Below, in pieces: positions 1 through 10,800 of a stretch of DNA of 64,000 bases. The notes under the pieces were generated by a model. The model saw only the letters and a program-made list of their open reading frames with translations. It was not told the DNA's origin and searched no databases. Within the stretch, counting starts at the first letter, position 1. Every line of letters begins with the position of its first letter. A program made the position numbers and the translations under genes. The stretch spans positions 4,774,001-4,838,000 of the forward strand of contig NGZR01000004.1 in assembly GCA_002197995.1 (NCBI GenBank), in the 5' to 3' direction. This DNA is from Gaeumannomyces sp. JS-464. Its lineage: Eukaryota; Ascomycota; Sordariomycetes; Magnaporthales; Magnaporthaceae.

Positions 1-512
1 ATGGAAGTGTATTGGGGACCCATCGAAGGGTCTATCTCGAATGCCGAGTCGCCCGGAGGCGCTGTGTACGCCAGTTTGCCAATAACCACGTCGGGGACGT
101 TAAAAATCACTTCGACCTTTTTGCCATCCTCGGAGATGGACCAGGAAATACTCGAGCCGCGTGTTTCGTCCTGCCACATGCCCGTTACGCCCTCCTTTTC
201 CGTCTCGGTGACGATGGACTCGGGGAAAAAGAAGTCGCGAGCCCAAGTCGACTTGTCGGGCCACAGGCCGAGGACCTGCACCATAAAGCAATCTTGTCCC
301 GGCCGCCTAACGCCGCGCGTGAAGCCGACGCTGAGGGCGGACTGGTCCTTCTCCGAAACGGCATTAAAAAGCCAAAGCTCCGCGGCCGTGCCGCCTATCG
401 CGTCGACATACTTTGGGAATGCGTTCGGCTTGCCTGGGACGAACGGCTCGGCTTCGACGGTGTTCGAGATAATGGAACCGGCAGTAAAGTGTGACTTGAT
501 AAACTTAGGCAT
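1..512 (-). CDS. Diels-Alderase / hydroxyneurosporene-synthase-like protein, N-terminal part
   Basis: The minus strand is open for 170 codons from an ATG at 512 to the window edge, with no stop, so the gene is partial at its 3' end. The protein begins MPKFIKSHFTAGS. Around residues 44-65 it has an ELWLFNAVSEKDQS...SVGF segment, followed near residue 98 by an FFFPESIVTETEKEG segment and, near 128, by SISWSISEDGKKVEVIF and GKL. This order (W-x-F-x-A-V-S, then a W/S-I-S-x-D-G-K beta hairpin) resembles the lipocalin-like fold of fungal Diels-Alderases and hydroxyneurosporene synthase-like proteins, which act in polyketide and polyketide-peptide pathways by setting decalin or similar ring stereochemistry. 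No signal peptide is visible at this start. If the assignment holds, a biosynthetic cluster would lie to the left, outside the window. The family call is from memory of motifs, not a search. Confidence 0.55.
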   Translation of the reverse strand, partial: MPKFIKSHFTAGSIISNTVEAEPFVPGKPNAFPKYVDAIGGTAAELWLFNAVSEKDQSALSVGFTRGVRRPGQDCFMVQVLGLWPDKSTWARDFFFPESIVTETEKEGVTGMWQDETRGSSISWSISEDGKKVEVIFNVPDVVIGKLAYTAPPGDSAFEIDPSMGPQYTS

Positions 513-934
513 AGTTAATGATGGTGCAAGGGGATATCGAGGTGGTTGGAGTATTTCGTTCGAGGATTGGTGTGAAACGATGTGCGTGGAATCCAAACGC
601 GGACCATAAAAAACCAGGAAAATGGCACGACTTTAAATAAAAGCCCGGCCCTGCCAAAAGAAAAATCAGGCCGAACATCGCCGAAATACTCCGGTCCCAC
701 ATCCTGTCCAGGGTAATAGCGTCGTTGCGCCGCGTTGCCCCGGGGCTCGCCGATTCGCTTCCATTTATCCGATATGGTCCAGGACGCAAATATTCGGATA
801 GCCCATTTTGGCAACCGGGTCAACGACTGAAACAGCGTTCCCCGAGTTTCCGGCACGGGAGCGGATACGAAAAACGCCGATTTTGTTAAGTCAGTGCACC
901 CCCTGTCCGCCATCCCCACCGGGCATTGGATCAA
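513..934. other. Intergenic, upstream of the Diels-Alderase-like gene
   Basis: This stretch holds no recognisable gene. It would contain the promoter of the minus-strand gene starting at 512. Short open frames on both strands show no family resemblance. It ends at an LTR fragment. Confidence 0.5.
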
Positions 935-1085
935 TGTTACAAACGGACTTCTGCGTCCTAGGGTAGGGCACACTAGGAGAGGCACTGAGCAGTACGTCTT
1001 GTCCGATGTTGTATCACTGGGTCTGGGGAGCTGGTAACAGTACTCCGATTGCTTGCCTAAGGGGGTGCCTTGGAGCTAACTTAGG
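935..1085 (-). repeat. 3' part of an LTR (same family as elements C/D/E), minus orientation
   Basis: Read on the plus strand it starts TGTTACAAACGG; on the minus strand it ends TTTGTAACA, the LTR end of this family. The minus-strand text GTTAGCTCC...GGCACCCC...GGCAAGCAAT matches the 3' half of the solo LTR at about 3700-3735. The first 70-80 bases also match 2683-2750. The 5' part of the LTR is missing, and the gag remnant to the right runs straight into it. This suggests an internal deletion. Confidence 0.65.
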
Positions 1086-2633
1086 TCCGGGTGGTCGAGC
1101 GGGTGTCCTTCCGCTTCGTCTTGACTTCCCGTTGTTGCTCCCCCATAGGGTTCTCCGTGGTACCTGACGACCTGATCGTCCCTGAACCAATCCAACGGCT
1201 GGCCGTTGTCACCGTAGGCTGGTTCTTCGCGCACAACCCCTCCAAATGGTTTGGGCTGGTCCCAGAACCATCGGTCGTTCTCGGCAAACCTGAGTGAGGT
1301 GTAGGCCTTTCCTACATCAAACGTCCTGGCTGTTTGACTAGGCCCTGGCGTTTCTTCTTCTCGGTTCCTCACAAGGTGGGTCTGTCCCAGTGGTTTACGA
1401 TCAATCTCGTCGTTAGTATTGGAAATGCATTCGATTTCGGCGGCGATCCGGGCGGCGCTGTCTTCTTCTTCCTCGGACCCCGTAGGTCCGGAGGTTACCC
1501 GCTGCTCACCCTCGCTATCGTACTCGAGTCGGGTGGGCCCCCTGCTGGGCCCCCTGCGCATCATGGCCACCCTTCTCTGGGGTGCCATCCCGATGCTTTC
1601 TTGTCGGACTCGTGTACTTAGCACGCGTCTTCGTAACAATAGGTCCAACTAAACGCTGCCCTGGGGCACAGGTTATCGTTCCCCGTGCCTTCGTCCCTCC
1701 GGGTTACTGCTGCCTGGCGTTCGCTGCGTTGCGGACAATCTTTCTTAATGTGGCCGGACTGGCCGCACTTAAAACATTTCCCATCCTTTAAGCTTTGGAA
1801 CTTGACCTTCTTTTCGTGCGTTGCTCCTGCATTGAGGTCCATGGGTTTAGGATATGTCCCTGTCGCTATGGATTGCTTCTGCTTGGCCTTCTTTTGTTGG
1901 GCCTTATTTTGTACCACAGGCTTGGGTTTTTTCCCTTCTTTTCCAGCTTTCGTTCGTATAGCCTGTCGCTAATCCTAACGGCCGTAGTAACATACTCGTT
2001 AAAAGTGTTTGGCCGTTCAACTTTAACCACTTCATTTTTCACGTCGTCTCGTAAGCCGTTATAAAAGTGGGTGATTTTGGTCTGCTCGGTCCAGTCGAGT
2101 TTGTTAACGAATCGCTGGAACTCCAAAACGTAGGTCGACGCAGCTCCTTTCTGCCGGAGCTGGAGCAGCTTTCTCTCGGCCACTTTCTATTCGTCGACTT
2201 GTCCAAACACTTTGGCGATTTCTTCCCTGAACCGGTCGAAGCTGGCAAATACGACTTTCGTTGCTTCGTTGGACTCGTCGTGTCCCTTTAGGCAATCCGC
2301 CCACATGGGTTCAAACCAATCTTTAACTTTGCCATTTAAGCGCGTAGCGGCGTAAGCTACCTTTTGTTTTTTTCGTTCGAAATGCGCTTAATAAAACAGG
2401 AAATATCCCTTGCACTCGGTAAGGAAAGTCCTTAACTTCCCTTCTTTCCCATCGTATTTATCGGGCGTGGGGAATTTGTACGTGGGCACCGTAGGTTTCG
2501 CCTGCTTATCCTTGCTTGCGTCGAGCTCCTCGGTTAAAACTTTAAAAAGGTCGAAGGCGTTGGTGGCGGTATACGTTACCCCGTTGTATTTAAGGCTAGG
2601 GGCCGTCGTTTTGCTAGCTCCTAAGGTCGCCAT
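1076..2633 (-). pseudogene. gag: Ty3/Gypsy gag remnant with CCHC zinc knuckle
   Basis: The gag starts at ATG 2633 (MATLGASKTTAPSLKYNG). It has the N-terminal segment FPTPDKYDGKEGKLRTFLTECKG and then a retrotransposon-gag core with AYAATRLNGKVKDWFEP. A second core segment (about 2180-1950) contains YVLEFQRFVNKLDW and FYNGLRDDVKNEV. A zinc knuckle CFKCGQSGHIKKDC lies near 1770, followed by a SWTYCYEDAC box. Stops at 2388 and 2184 and one in the CYEDAC box are TAA or TAG where CAA or CAG is expected, which is typical of RIP. Single-base frameshifts lie near 1920 and 1650. The last 190 codons, acidic and in another frame, run to 1076 and into the LTR fragment. Gag packages the element RNA. No pol follows, so this is a deletion derivative. 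It is much less AT-rich than elements C and D, which have the same gag. Confidence 0.8.
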
Positions 2634-2682
2634 GGTTGTACTGCTCGTACTTCCGGTAGGTGCTAAGCAGGATCAGTTAAAA

Positions 2683-2795
2683 TGTTACAAACGGACTTCC
2701 GCGTTTTAGGGTAAGGCACATTAGGAGAGGTACTAAGCGATACAGTCCCGTCCACCCCCGAAGTGCCTTACCCTAGGATTAAACCCCTGATTGTA
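2683..2795. repeat. Two LTR ends in head-to-head inverted arrangement
   Basis: From 2683 the plus strand reads TGTTACAAACGGACTTCCGCG, the inverted end of the LTR and nearly the same as 935-1010. From about 2733 it turns into the plus-oriented end of the same LTR (CGATACAG...CCACCCCCGAAGTGCCTTACCC) and finishes with GATTGTAACA near 2794. The two halves are imperfect inverted copies of each other. The left half borders the gag leader, where TTTTAACTGATCC on the minus strand is the primer-binding region. Confidence 0.6.
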
Positions 2796-3457
2796 ACAAT
2801 TGACACTAAACCTAGTGCATTTAACTGCAAATTTTTACCTTAATTCAACTAACCTCGATACAAAAGTATGCTAATTCCTAATCAAAATTTCCCGCTCTTT
2901 TAAATGCTGTATCATTTACCTTTTTAACAGCCCCCTTTCCTTTTAAAATGTGGTGGATATTTATAAGGGTTTCGTTAGGATTTGGTGCTACCCGCTTCCT
3001 TTTGCGAGGCCGCTATGCTTTTAACACGGCTTTTAACTGCTTAATTTTTTGCTAAGCGGCAGCTAACTCGAATTTACGTATTTTGTAGCTTTTTTAAACC
3101 TTTTAATAAAAAAGCCGGGTTGTAAAACTTGCGGGAATCCGGGTTTTAAAAGCGCTAATTTGGGAGGGTAACTTTTTAATTTGTTTGAAAGTTTCTTAAA
3201 GTACTTGGAACTGCTGGAAAGGGACCTTTAAACGCTGTTTGGCCTTATTATCTTTTGCAAATTGTTAAATTTAAGCTTGTTAGTCGTCTCGTTTGGAGTT
3301 TTTAAGTATAAGTCGGTTCGATAAAGGTTTTCAAATATTCCAAGGCTAAAAGCTTAATGCCCGCTACCATAATTTAATTATTGTTAAAATGAACTAATGT
3401 ATTTAGCTAAAGTTAAGTGCATAAACCCTACCTACCCCGCACTACCTACCTTATATT
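2796..3457. other. AT-rich spacer without a gene
   Basis: No open frame, tRNA-like structure or known repeat is recognised here. Base composition suggests RIP-affected old repeat. The last five bases (ATATT, 3453-3457) are the left copy of the solo-LTR target duplication. Confidence 0.4.
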
Positions 3458-3769
3458 TGTTACGACCGACATGCAAGCTTTTTAAAAATTCGGGGAAAAA
3501 AGCTGCAGCGACGCTTTTGCCCCGCTCGGTTAAGGCCTAAGAGTTACGTGGCCCGGTATTTTACTTAAGCTGGATTTTTGGATTTTTTAACAAATCCACA
3601 AATCCAAAAGCTATAAAGGAAAAGCGATAGGTATATAATGAATGGATTTCCTACTGTTTTAAGTAGCTTTAATTAAGCCTTTGGCATTAGTTAACTTAAG
3701 TTAGCTCCTAAGCACCCCTTAAAGCAAGCAATTAAATTGTCTTTTAGTTTCGTGTTTACCCTAGTCCAA
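3458..3769 (+). repeat. Solo LTR of the C/D/E family, left part
   Basis: It starts TGTTACGACCGACATGCAAGC, like the LTRs of element C (TGTTACAATTAGCATGCAAGC). It contains the shared GGCATTAGTTAACTTAAGTTAGC segment near 3690-3715. It is interrupted at 3769 by element A and resumes at 10732. The joined LTR is about 376 bp and is flanked by ATATT (3453-3457) and GTATT (10796-10800), a 5-bp target duplication differing by one G-to-A change. No internal region is present, so it is a solo LTR left by LTR-LTR recombination. Confidence 0.75.
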
Positions 3770-4082
3770 TGTCACACGGAAGCGACCAGGGGTTCTTAGG
3801 AATAGCCTTACAAGGGCCACGGAGGCCCAAGCGCCTGCAGAAAGTAGGCGCTGGAGCAGTGGAGCCAGTCGTTAAAATAGGGCTACCAATCGGGCTAACG
3901 GAAATGGCGTAAGTGGACGGGCCACCTGCACGGGCCACCTAAATCTGGCTATTTAATCCCGGCGTCATTTCAAAATCCCCTTAGCAGATTTTGGCTCTTT
4001 AAGCATCTTTTAAAACCATGAAAGATTATCAGCTTTTATAATAAAGATTAATCCTCCAAGCCTGCATTGCACCCTTATAACA
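3770..4082 (+). repeat. 5' LTR of element A
   Basis: The LTR is 313 bp and starts TGTCACACGG. A TATTTAAT box lies near 3950. The sequence ATGAAAGATTAT at 4018-4029 is complementary to the primer-binding site just downstream, which would put the transcript start near 4018 if the element self-primes. It ends in CTTATAACA, a RIP form of CTTGTAACA. Confidence 0.9.
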
Positions 4083-4083
4083 A

Positions 4084-4095
4084 ATAATCTTTCAT
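4084..4095 (+). promoter_or_regulatory. Primer-binding site of element A, self-priming type
   Basis: The 12 bases ATAATCTTTCAT, one base after the LTR, are the exact reverse complement of ATGAAAGATTAT inside the same LTR (4018-4029). They do not begin with TGG, as a tRNA-primed site would. In Tf1 and sushi elements the 5' end of the element's own RNA folds back to prime minus-strand DNA. The match is seen in the sequence; the mechanism is inferred. Confidence 0.7.
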
Positions 4096-4189
4096 TTTCA
4101 TTTAGGACCGCTTAGTAGTACCTACTACCTTTCCTTTTAAGCTTTGGAAGGTACTACTCAGTTAAATCCTACCCCGCAATACCCCTTAA

Positions 4190-6510
4190 TCGTTTAAACC
4201 GGCAAATCTTTATCGGTCGCACCATTACGGAACACCCTACGAGCTCGCAGCCGGCTAATGCCAGGCCGACTGCGCCTAATCCCGTCACTATTGGCATCCT
4301 TCGGGAACCCGTGCCAATCGCCCCCTCCACGGGATTCGACGACGAGTTATCCGAAAAAGAGGACGAAAAACCTTCCTCGGCAAAAGAAAAGGATTTTACC
4401 ATGCCAGCCCAAAGTGATTCGTTACGAGCCCCAAAGGCTAATACAGGAAACCCCCTTTTATTACTAACCGTGGATATCCCTATAACAAATAACGCAGGAG
4501 CTTTTATTTTGTACTTAACCCTTACTTTCGAACGAGCTATAAGCCAGGAAGCCCTTTAATCCTTAGGGAAAGTGCCCGACCTTTCGGAATGAATGGTTAG
4601 CATCCAATAAAAATTCGTTAAAACGCACCACGCTATTATGGCTTTATCCCGGGGTGTCGAACGAGGAACATTCGACGCATAGGGGCAATTTAGTAAGTTT
4701 AAGGCCTATTACGACAGCATTACCCACGGCTACCATACCCTCGTTTCCATGCATAAGGAAAGGCTGCTAACTTCCGCGGAATAATAAAAAAAGTTCTATT
4801 AACGGATTTCCGCGGAAAGCTACCTGTTTGCCTAGCAGGTATGGGGAAACGTTATAGCCCTAGCGGAATAACAGGAAGTACGCACCCAAGCTTTGGTCCA
4901 TTTCCGGGATGTTACCCGAGCAAACCAGGACCGCTTCCAAAAACTGCAAAAACGGTTCACCTTTTTTAAAAAAGGCGTTAAAAGATGGGCAAAATAAAAA
5001 AAGGCCCAAATCCGAATCCTTATGGCCAAAAAGCATATCTTTTTAAACGACTTTACGGCTGCGGAAAAAAGGGTACTTTTTAAAACACGGTAGCTCGTTA
5101 AAAATACGTTAAAAGAGGCGAAACGCTTGGAAAAAAAAGGGATCCGCCTACGCTTTTTCACCGTGATATCGGCGTTATAACGAAGTTTTATACCCCTTAT
5201 GTCTTACCAAGGGTCGCCAGCTAATAACCCCGCCGGCGCCCCGGTCCCTTTTATTAAAACAAAACTTGCGAAACAATCGGACATAAAACAATCCGCGTTT
5301 TCACGATAAGGGATCCTTAATAAGGACCTTTTATCCTTTGCTAACCTGCAACGACAACAGGTTAAAGCCACTGCCGCCGCCGCCCACTAACAATACCGTG
5401 CAACTACTGCCGGGCCACGCTATTTAGGCAGCTTAGGAGGGGTATTAGGGGTTCCTCCCTAGGGATTACCGAATAAACCCTTTAATTACGTCGCCACCCC
5501 AGGAAACCCGTCGGACTTTTCCGAATCGTTTTCGAGCGAAGACGACAACAACGGAAACAGTCGTAAAAACCCCCGAAAAATGTCCTAACGACCCCGAAAT
5601 TCGGGATTCCGGGACATTATTCGAAAACTCCGGCGCGGCTTCGACCAATCCACTGCCCCTACCGCCATCGTTAATCCAATCCAGCTTAACAAGCCTAAAA
5701 AATACGTAGGAAAGGATTTAGCGGTATTTCGACCTTAGTAGCTCCGCGTTACGGCTTATATGGAAACTTACGTGGCCAATTTCCCAAATAATGTCATTAA
5801 AATCAATTAGGTCGGGTCTTTCCTTACCGAAAACGCCCAAGTTTGGCACTACCAACGCTTGCGGTTTATACGAGGAGTAGGATTGGAGGATAACTGGAGC
5901 GCCTATTCGTCCGCGCTTTAAAAACGCTTTAAGGACGCCACCGAGCACCACCGCAACGCCCGAAAAATGGAGAATTTAAATACAAAGGTAATACCGTACA
6001 ATATTCACCGAGCTTTTCGACCTTAACGAGGTAGTACAATGGTCCGGCGTTACCTTCCGGGAGCACATTTCCAACTCCCTGCCAAAGGAGATCACTCGTC
6101 TTGTGTACTCGCAAAAGGGAGGCTTTCCCGATACGGATAAGGAGTTCCTAACTGCCATCCAGCAAGCAGGGAAGATTTACGAAGTTATGCTCCAAAACCC
6201 GGGGCTAAAGTCGCAATTGGGAAAAAAAGGGCCCGCTTCGACACAGGAGCGCTCGAACGCGGGCCGTCCCCGCGATAACAGCTTTAAAAAGGCCAACAAC
6301 TTAAGCTAATCCTCAAAGCCGGCGCCGGCTAAAAAGGCCGCAACCGGCGAAAAAAAAACCATATTTGGCCTTTTGTTAAACAAGCACTGGAAGGCGTTAA
6401 CCAGAAAGACGTAAATTAACGAAAGCAAGCAAAAGCGGCATGCTGGAAATATGGACGGGAAAACCACCATACCTTAAAATGCTTCGCAAGGAAGGACGTT
6501 GCCGGCAAAA
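4190..6510 (+). pseudogene. gag: Element A gag, broken
   Basis: The reading frame begins around 4190 with a proline- and acid-rich N-terminal region (SQPANARPTAPNP, then GFDDELSEKEDEK near 4335). It continues through a region of basic and coiled character around 4830-5160. The gag core runs to about 6300, including DLNEVVQWSGVTFREHISN-like text near 6020-6070 and the open piece 6103-6309. A zinc-knuckle remnant near 6447-6490 reads CWKYGRENHHTLKC; the second cysteine position is now tyrosine (TGC to TAC). Stops and indels break it throughout. The protein would have formed the particle and bound element RNA. Confidence 0.7.
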
Positions 6511-6699
6511 ATCTTCCTCCGCCCCCAACCAAGGTAGCTAGCAACAAAAGGGTCGCTTTTAACGAACCCGCGGGTTACGAACCTAAAAAAGCTAAAGTTG
6601 CGGCTACAACCCGGCTACGACAAGCATCCCCCGTTACGGACCGATATTTCGAGGAACTTTCGAAATCGAACTTTAATTGTTAACAATCCAAAATCGCCT

Positions 6700-9600
6700 T
6701 AATTAAAACCGGGGCAGGAATGGAAAAAAGAAGGCCTATCGTTAACATATACATCCGACCAAAGGGTTACCTTGAAATTCTTATTAGGGTTCTCCTCGAT
6801 TTAGGGAGCAACATTGCCGTTATTTCGGACCAAATCACGGCTTTACTACCTAAACACGTTACCGACCGGCTTATCCCCGAGCTATGGGAGCTTTCCACGG
6901 GGGTTTAACAAAAGTAGGAGGGAAATAACTCCTTCCTAATGTCGTATTACGATATTAAAACCACCGAACAATAGAAACATTCGAAGTTAGCCCTTTCGAC
7001 TCCGACTTCGACGTTTTTATGCTTTACGAATAAACTAAGAAATATAAACCCTTAGGATTTTTCGAAGGACTAAAATACGTCCGGTTCGAATTAAAAGGAT
7101 GTCGGAAATGCAACCGGTTAAAAGCCCGGAAGCTTAAAGCACCGCTGCCTGAAAACATCCTAACCACCGAACTAGTAACCATTGCATTTATTAAATAGCG
7201 CACCGCAGTTCCCCGGGACTTTAAGCCCCCCGATAAACTTAAAAACAAGCTACGGGACTTTAAGCCCCCCGGCGAATTTAATATGGTGCCTAAAAAGTTT
7301 AGGGAATTCCTCCTTATTATAACAGCCGAAGCTGCTATGCGCTTACCGGATTACTAACCTTAAGACCACGAAATTAACCTAAAGGAGGGAGCCAAACCTA
7401 TATGGGGGCCTTTGTATTAAATAAGCGCTCGAAAATTGAAAGTTTTTAAGCTTTAATTTTAAAAAAACCTGGAAGCAGGACGAATACGCAAGTCCACTTT
7501 CGCCGTCGGCTCCCCCTTATTATTCGCCGAAAAAAAGGACCTTTTGGACCCTTTACGACCCGTTATTAACTATAGGGATTTCAATTCCAAAACAATACCG
7601 ATCCGCTATCCTATCCCTTTAATTACCGAGCTTTAAAACAGGTTGCGAAACGCAAATTGGATAACAAAAATCGACTTAAAAACCGGCTTTAATTTAATCC
7701 GCATAAAAGAGGGATACGAATGGCTTACGGTATTTCGCTGCAAATACGAACTTTTCGAATTTACCGTTATACCGATAGGACTTATTAATGCCCTAGCCAC
7801 TTTCCAAAGCCTTATAAACCACATTTTTATGGATTTAATTAATGCGGGCCTATTGGTGTATTTCGATAACCTTTTAATTTATGCGGAAACGGAGGAATAG
7901 CACGACGAACTAGTTAAGGAAGTCCTGCAACGATTTACGAACTACCACCTCGCCGTGGCTCCCCGAAAATGCGTTTAGTTAACCTAAAAAGTCGAATTCC
8001 TGGGACATATTATCGGCCCATAAAGCATTTCCATATTTAACGATAAAGTTTAAGCCATCCTCGATTGGGAAGCCCCGAAAACACTAAAAAACTGCCAATC
8101 GTTCGTCGGTTTCGCCAACTTTTACAAAAGGTTTATTAAAAACTTTTTATTTATTATTCGACTATTAACTAAACCAACTCCCTCCCTAAAGCACAATGGT
8201 TATGGACTAAAAACATGCAGTAAGCCTTCGAATTGCTTAAAAAGGCATTTATAACACTACCGATCTTTTAGCATTTTAACTTAAAGCTTTTTGCATAAAT
8301 GGAAACCGACTCCTCGGATTTTGCCCATAGCGCAGTACTTTTTTAGCGAAATCCCGTTATTAATAAGCTCCACCCCGTCGCCTTTTACTCCCGTAAAATA
8401 ACCTCGGCCGAGATTAATTACGAAATTCATAATAAGGAGCTCCTGGCAATTGTCGACAGTTTCGGCCGGTGGCGTTACTACCTTAAAAGAGCTAAACACC
8501 GGATAAAAGTTTACATAAACCACCGGAATTTGGAATACTTCCTTACCGCCAAGGTTTTAAATAAGCGGCAAGCAAAATGGGCTTAATAATTATTAAGTTA
8601 TAACTTTATAATCCATTATAGGCCCGGGCAAGCAAATGATAAGGCCGACGTGCTGTTAAAACTAGCCCAACATAAGCCTAAAAAAAGGGGAAGTAAGAAT
8701 TAGCCGATTGCGACGATTTTGCAAGAAAAACACTTCCCCGAAAACAAAATAGCGGTTTTAACGACGGAAAATACGACGGAAAAAGGTTAAAAACCATCGT
8801 TAGTGCTTTTCGCATCCGCCAAACTTTGTAGTATCCCCCCAATAAAGTGGACCATAAAGTTCACCGACAAAATCCGCAAAGCCGGCGAGTCGGATCCCAA
8901 GTATTAAAGCCACTTGCAAAGGCCGGGAAAGGATAAAAAGGTAAAAAATGGACTTCTTTACCGCAAAAACAAACTGTGGGTGCCAAAGGCCTTATAAAAA
9001 GAGGTCCTTAAATCCGAGCACGATATAAAAGTCGCCGGACATATGGGGATGGATAAAACCCTTAAGCTAATTACGCGCTACTTTTAGTGGCCAAATATCG
9101 AAAGGGCGTCCGGGAATACGTAAAAAGTTGCCTGGAGTGCTAAAAGAACAAAGCCCTTAGGCATGCACCATTTGGACCCTTTTAACCCATAAAGCTGCAC
9201 TACCAGCCCTAAAAGATTGTGGCTATGGACTTTATTACGGATCTCCCTTTAAGCGACGATTATAACTTAATTTGGGTAATGGTAAACCCATTTACCAAAA
9301 TGGCACATTTCGTACCCCTTAAAGTAAAGGGTAAAAGAACGGATAATTTCATCCGTATATTCGCCAAGGAATATTAGCGACTATACGGTATGCCACTGGA
9401 CATTATTTCCGACAAAAATTCCAGGTTTACAAGCCACCTATAAAAAGACTTCCTCCGCCTGGTCGGGATTAGGCCTAAAATAAGCACGGCTTTCCACCCC
9501 CAAACGGATGGACAAACCGAAAGGCTTAATTAAAGCCTGGAAGTTTACCTCCGTTTATTCGTTAATTACGAAATAACCAATTGGGTTAATCTTCTTCCCA

Positions 9601-10263
9601 TGGCGGAATTTGCCTATAATAATACTTCCTTTGCAAGTACTACCGTTACTCCCTTTTTCGCTAATTATAGGTATCATTTAGCCTCCAATAACCCCCTTTC
9701 CCGGGACGGACGAGGAACTCAAATAGCAAGCTTTACAGCCACTAGATGACCCAAGTACACTAAAAAGCCAAGGGCTACCTCGAAAAAGCACGGGAACGAA
9801 TAAAGCACTAAGCAGATAAAAAGCGTGGCCCCCTGCCGGTTTTAACCGAAGGACAGCTCGTCATGCTTAACGCTCGCCATGTTAAAACTCGCCGTCCTAC
9901 CAAGAAACTTGACTCCAAAAATCTCGGCCCTTTCCGAATTTCGAAAGTGATTTCCCCTTCCGCAATCCGCTTAACCCTGCCAAAAACCTGGAAAATCCAC
10001 AACGCTTTCCACGTGTTACTTATAAAGCCTTACCGCGCTGGCATTTAAGCACGGCCTAACCCTAACCAGGTCCTGCGAAAAGCTCCCCCGATAAAGGGAA
10101 AGTACACCGTTAAAAGGGTGGAAACTCCATGGTTAGCCCTTAGGGAAAGGTGTTATACCGCGTAAAGTGGAAAGGATACCCAAAGGAACGGGACAAAACC
10201 TGGGAGCTTTGGGAGCACTTTAATGGCGAAGGAGCCAAGGCCAAGGTCGTGGCTTTTCATTAA
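6700..10263 (+). pseudogene. pol: Element A pol: protease, RT, RNase H, integrase, chromodomain
   Basis: The domains lie in Gypsy order. Protease near 6780-6850 has LLDLGSNIAVI (the active site is usually D-[ST]-G). Reverse transcriptase at 7640-7900 has WITKIDLKTGFNLIRI and the catalytic box now YFDN instead of YxDD, a G-to-A change. RNase H at about 8290-8650 has METDSSDFA, FYSRKI, INYEIHNKELLAIV and YRPGQANDKADVL. The integrase zinc region lies near 9030-9150. Integrase core at 9220-9660 has MDFITDLPLS, ISDKNSRFTS and FHPQTDGQTERLN, keeping the D, D and E positions. A chromodomain-like segment at 10155-10260 reads YRVKWKGYPKE...TWELWEHF and would steer integration to marked chromatin. Many internal stops make it non-functional. 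Confidence 0.9.
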
Positions 10264-10396
10264 CGACACCCCGATAAGCCCAGGGACGAACGCGTGCCCT
10301 TTGCTACGTTAGCCCTCCACTAAAAGAAGGGCCGACCAGGAACCCTCAGCACGCAAAAAGCCACGGTGGACCTAGGAGGGTTTCGGGACGCGCCCT

Positions 10397-10413
10397 TAGG
10401 AAGGGAAGGATTG
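10397..10413 (+). other. Polypurine tract of element A
   Basis: The purine-rich run AGGAAGGGAAGGA lies immediately before the 3' LTR. It is the expected primer for plus-strand DNA synthesis. Confidence 0.65.
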
Positions 10414-10726
10414 TGTCACACGGAAGCGACCAGGGGTTCTTAGGAATAGCCTTACAAGGGCTACGAAGGCCCAAGCGCCTGCAAAAAGTAGGCGCTGAAG
10501 CAGTGGAGCCAGTCGTTAAAATAGGGCTACCAATCGGGCCAACGGAGATGGCGTGAGTGGACGGGCCACCTGCACGGGCCACCTAAATCTGGCTATTTAA
10601 TCCCGGCGTTATTTCAAAATCCCCTTAGCAGATTCTGGCTCCTTAAGCATCTCTTAAGACCATGAAAGATTATCAGCTTTCATAATAGAGATCAATCCTC
10701 CAAGCCTGCATTGCACCCTTGTAACA
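10414..10726 (+). repeat. 3' LTR of element A
   Basis: The LTR is 313 bp, colinear with 3770-4082, with scattered transition differences. It ends CCCTTGTAACA, the less mutated form, followed by the target duplication TCCAA. Confidence 0.92.
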
Positions 10727-10731
10727 TCCAA

Positions 10732-10795
10732 CGATATTGTCCAGTCCACCCTTAAAGCGCCTTACCTTAAAAGCAAACCCTTTTTAGTCGTAACA
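10732..10795 (+). repeat. Solo LTR of the C/D/E family, right part
   Basis: CGATATTGTCCAGTCCACCC...AAAAGCAAACCC continues the LTR interrupted at 3769. It matches the LTR ends of elements C (24680-24749) and D (38515-38583). It ends GTCGTAACA and is followed by the target duplication GTATT. Confidence 0.75.
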
Positions 10796-10800
10796 GTATT

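Larger units (their letters stand above)
3770..10726 (+). mobile_element. Element A: complete Ty3/Gypsy chromovirus, RIP-inactivated
   Basis: Two 313-bp LTRs (3770-4082 and 10414-10726) both run from TGTCACACGGAAGC to TGTAACA or its RIP form TATAACA. The element is flanked by a perfect target duplication TCCAA (3765-3769 and 10727-10731). The internal part carries gag, protease, reverse transcriptase, RNase H, integrase and a C-terminal chromodomain-like segment, in the Gypsy order. All frames are broken by many stops, mostly CAA/CAG/TGG turned into TAA/TAG. The two LTRs differ mainly by C/T and G/A transitions, for example CCACGGAGG versus CTACGAAGG. It inserted into the solo LTR 3458-10795. 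Confidence 0.93.

Noticed and set aside
1..609. Open frame of 202 codons on the plus strand
   Set aside because: It is antisense to the Diels-Alderase-like frame, which has recognisable motifs; the plus product has none.
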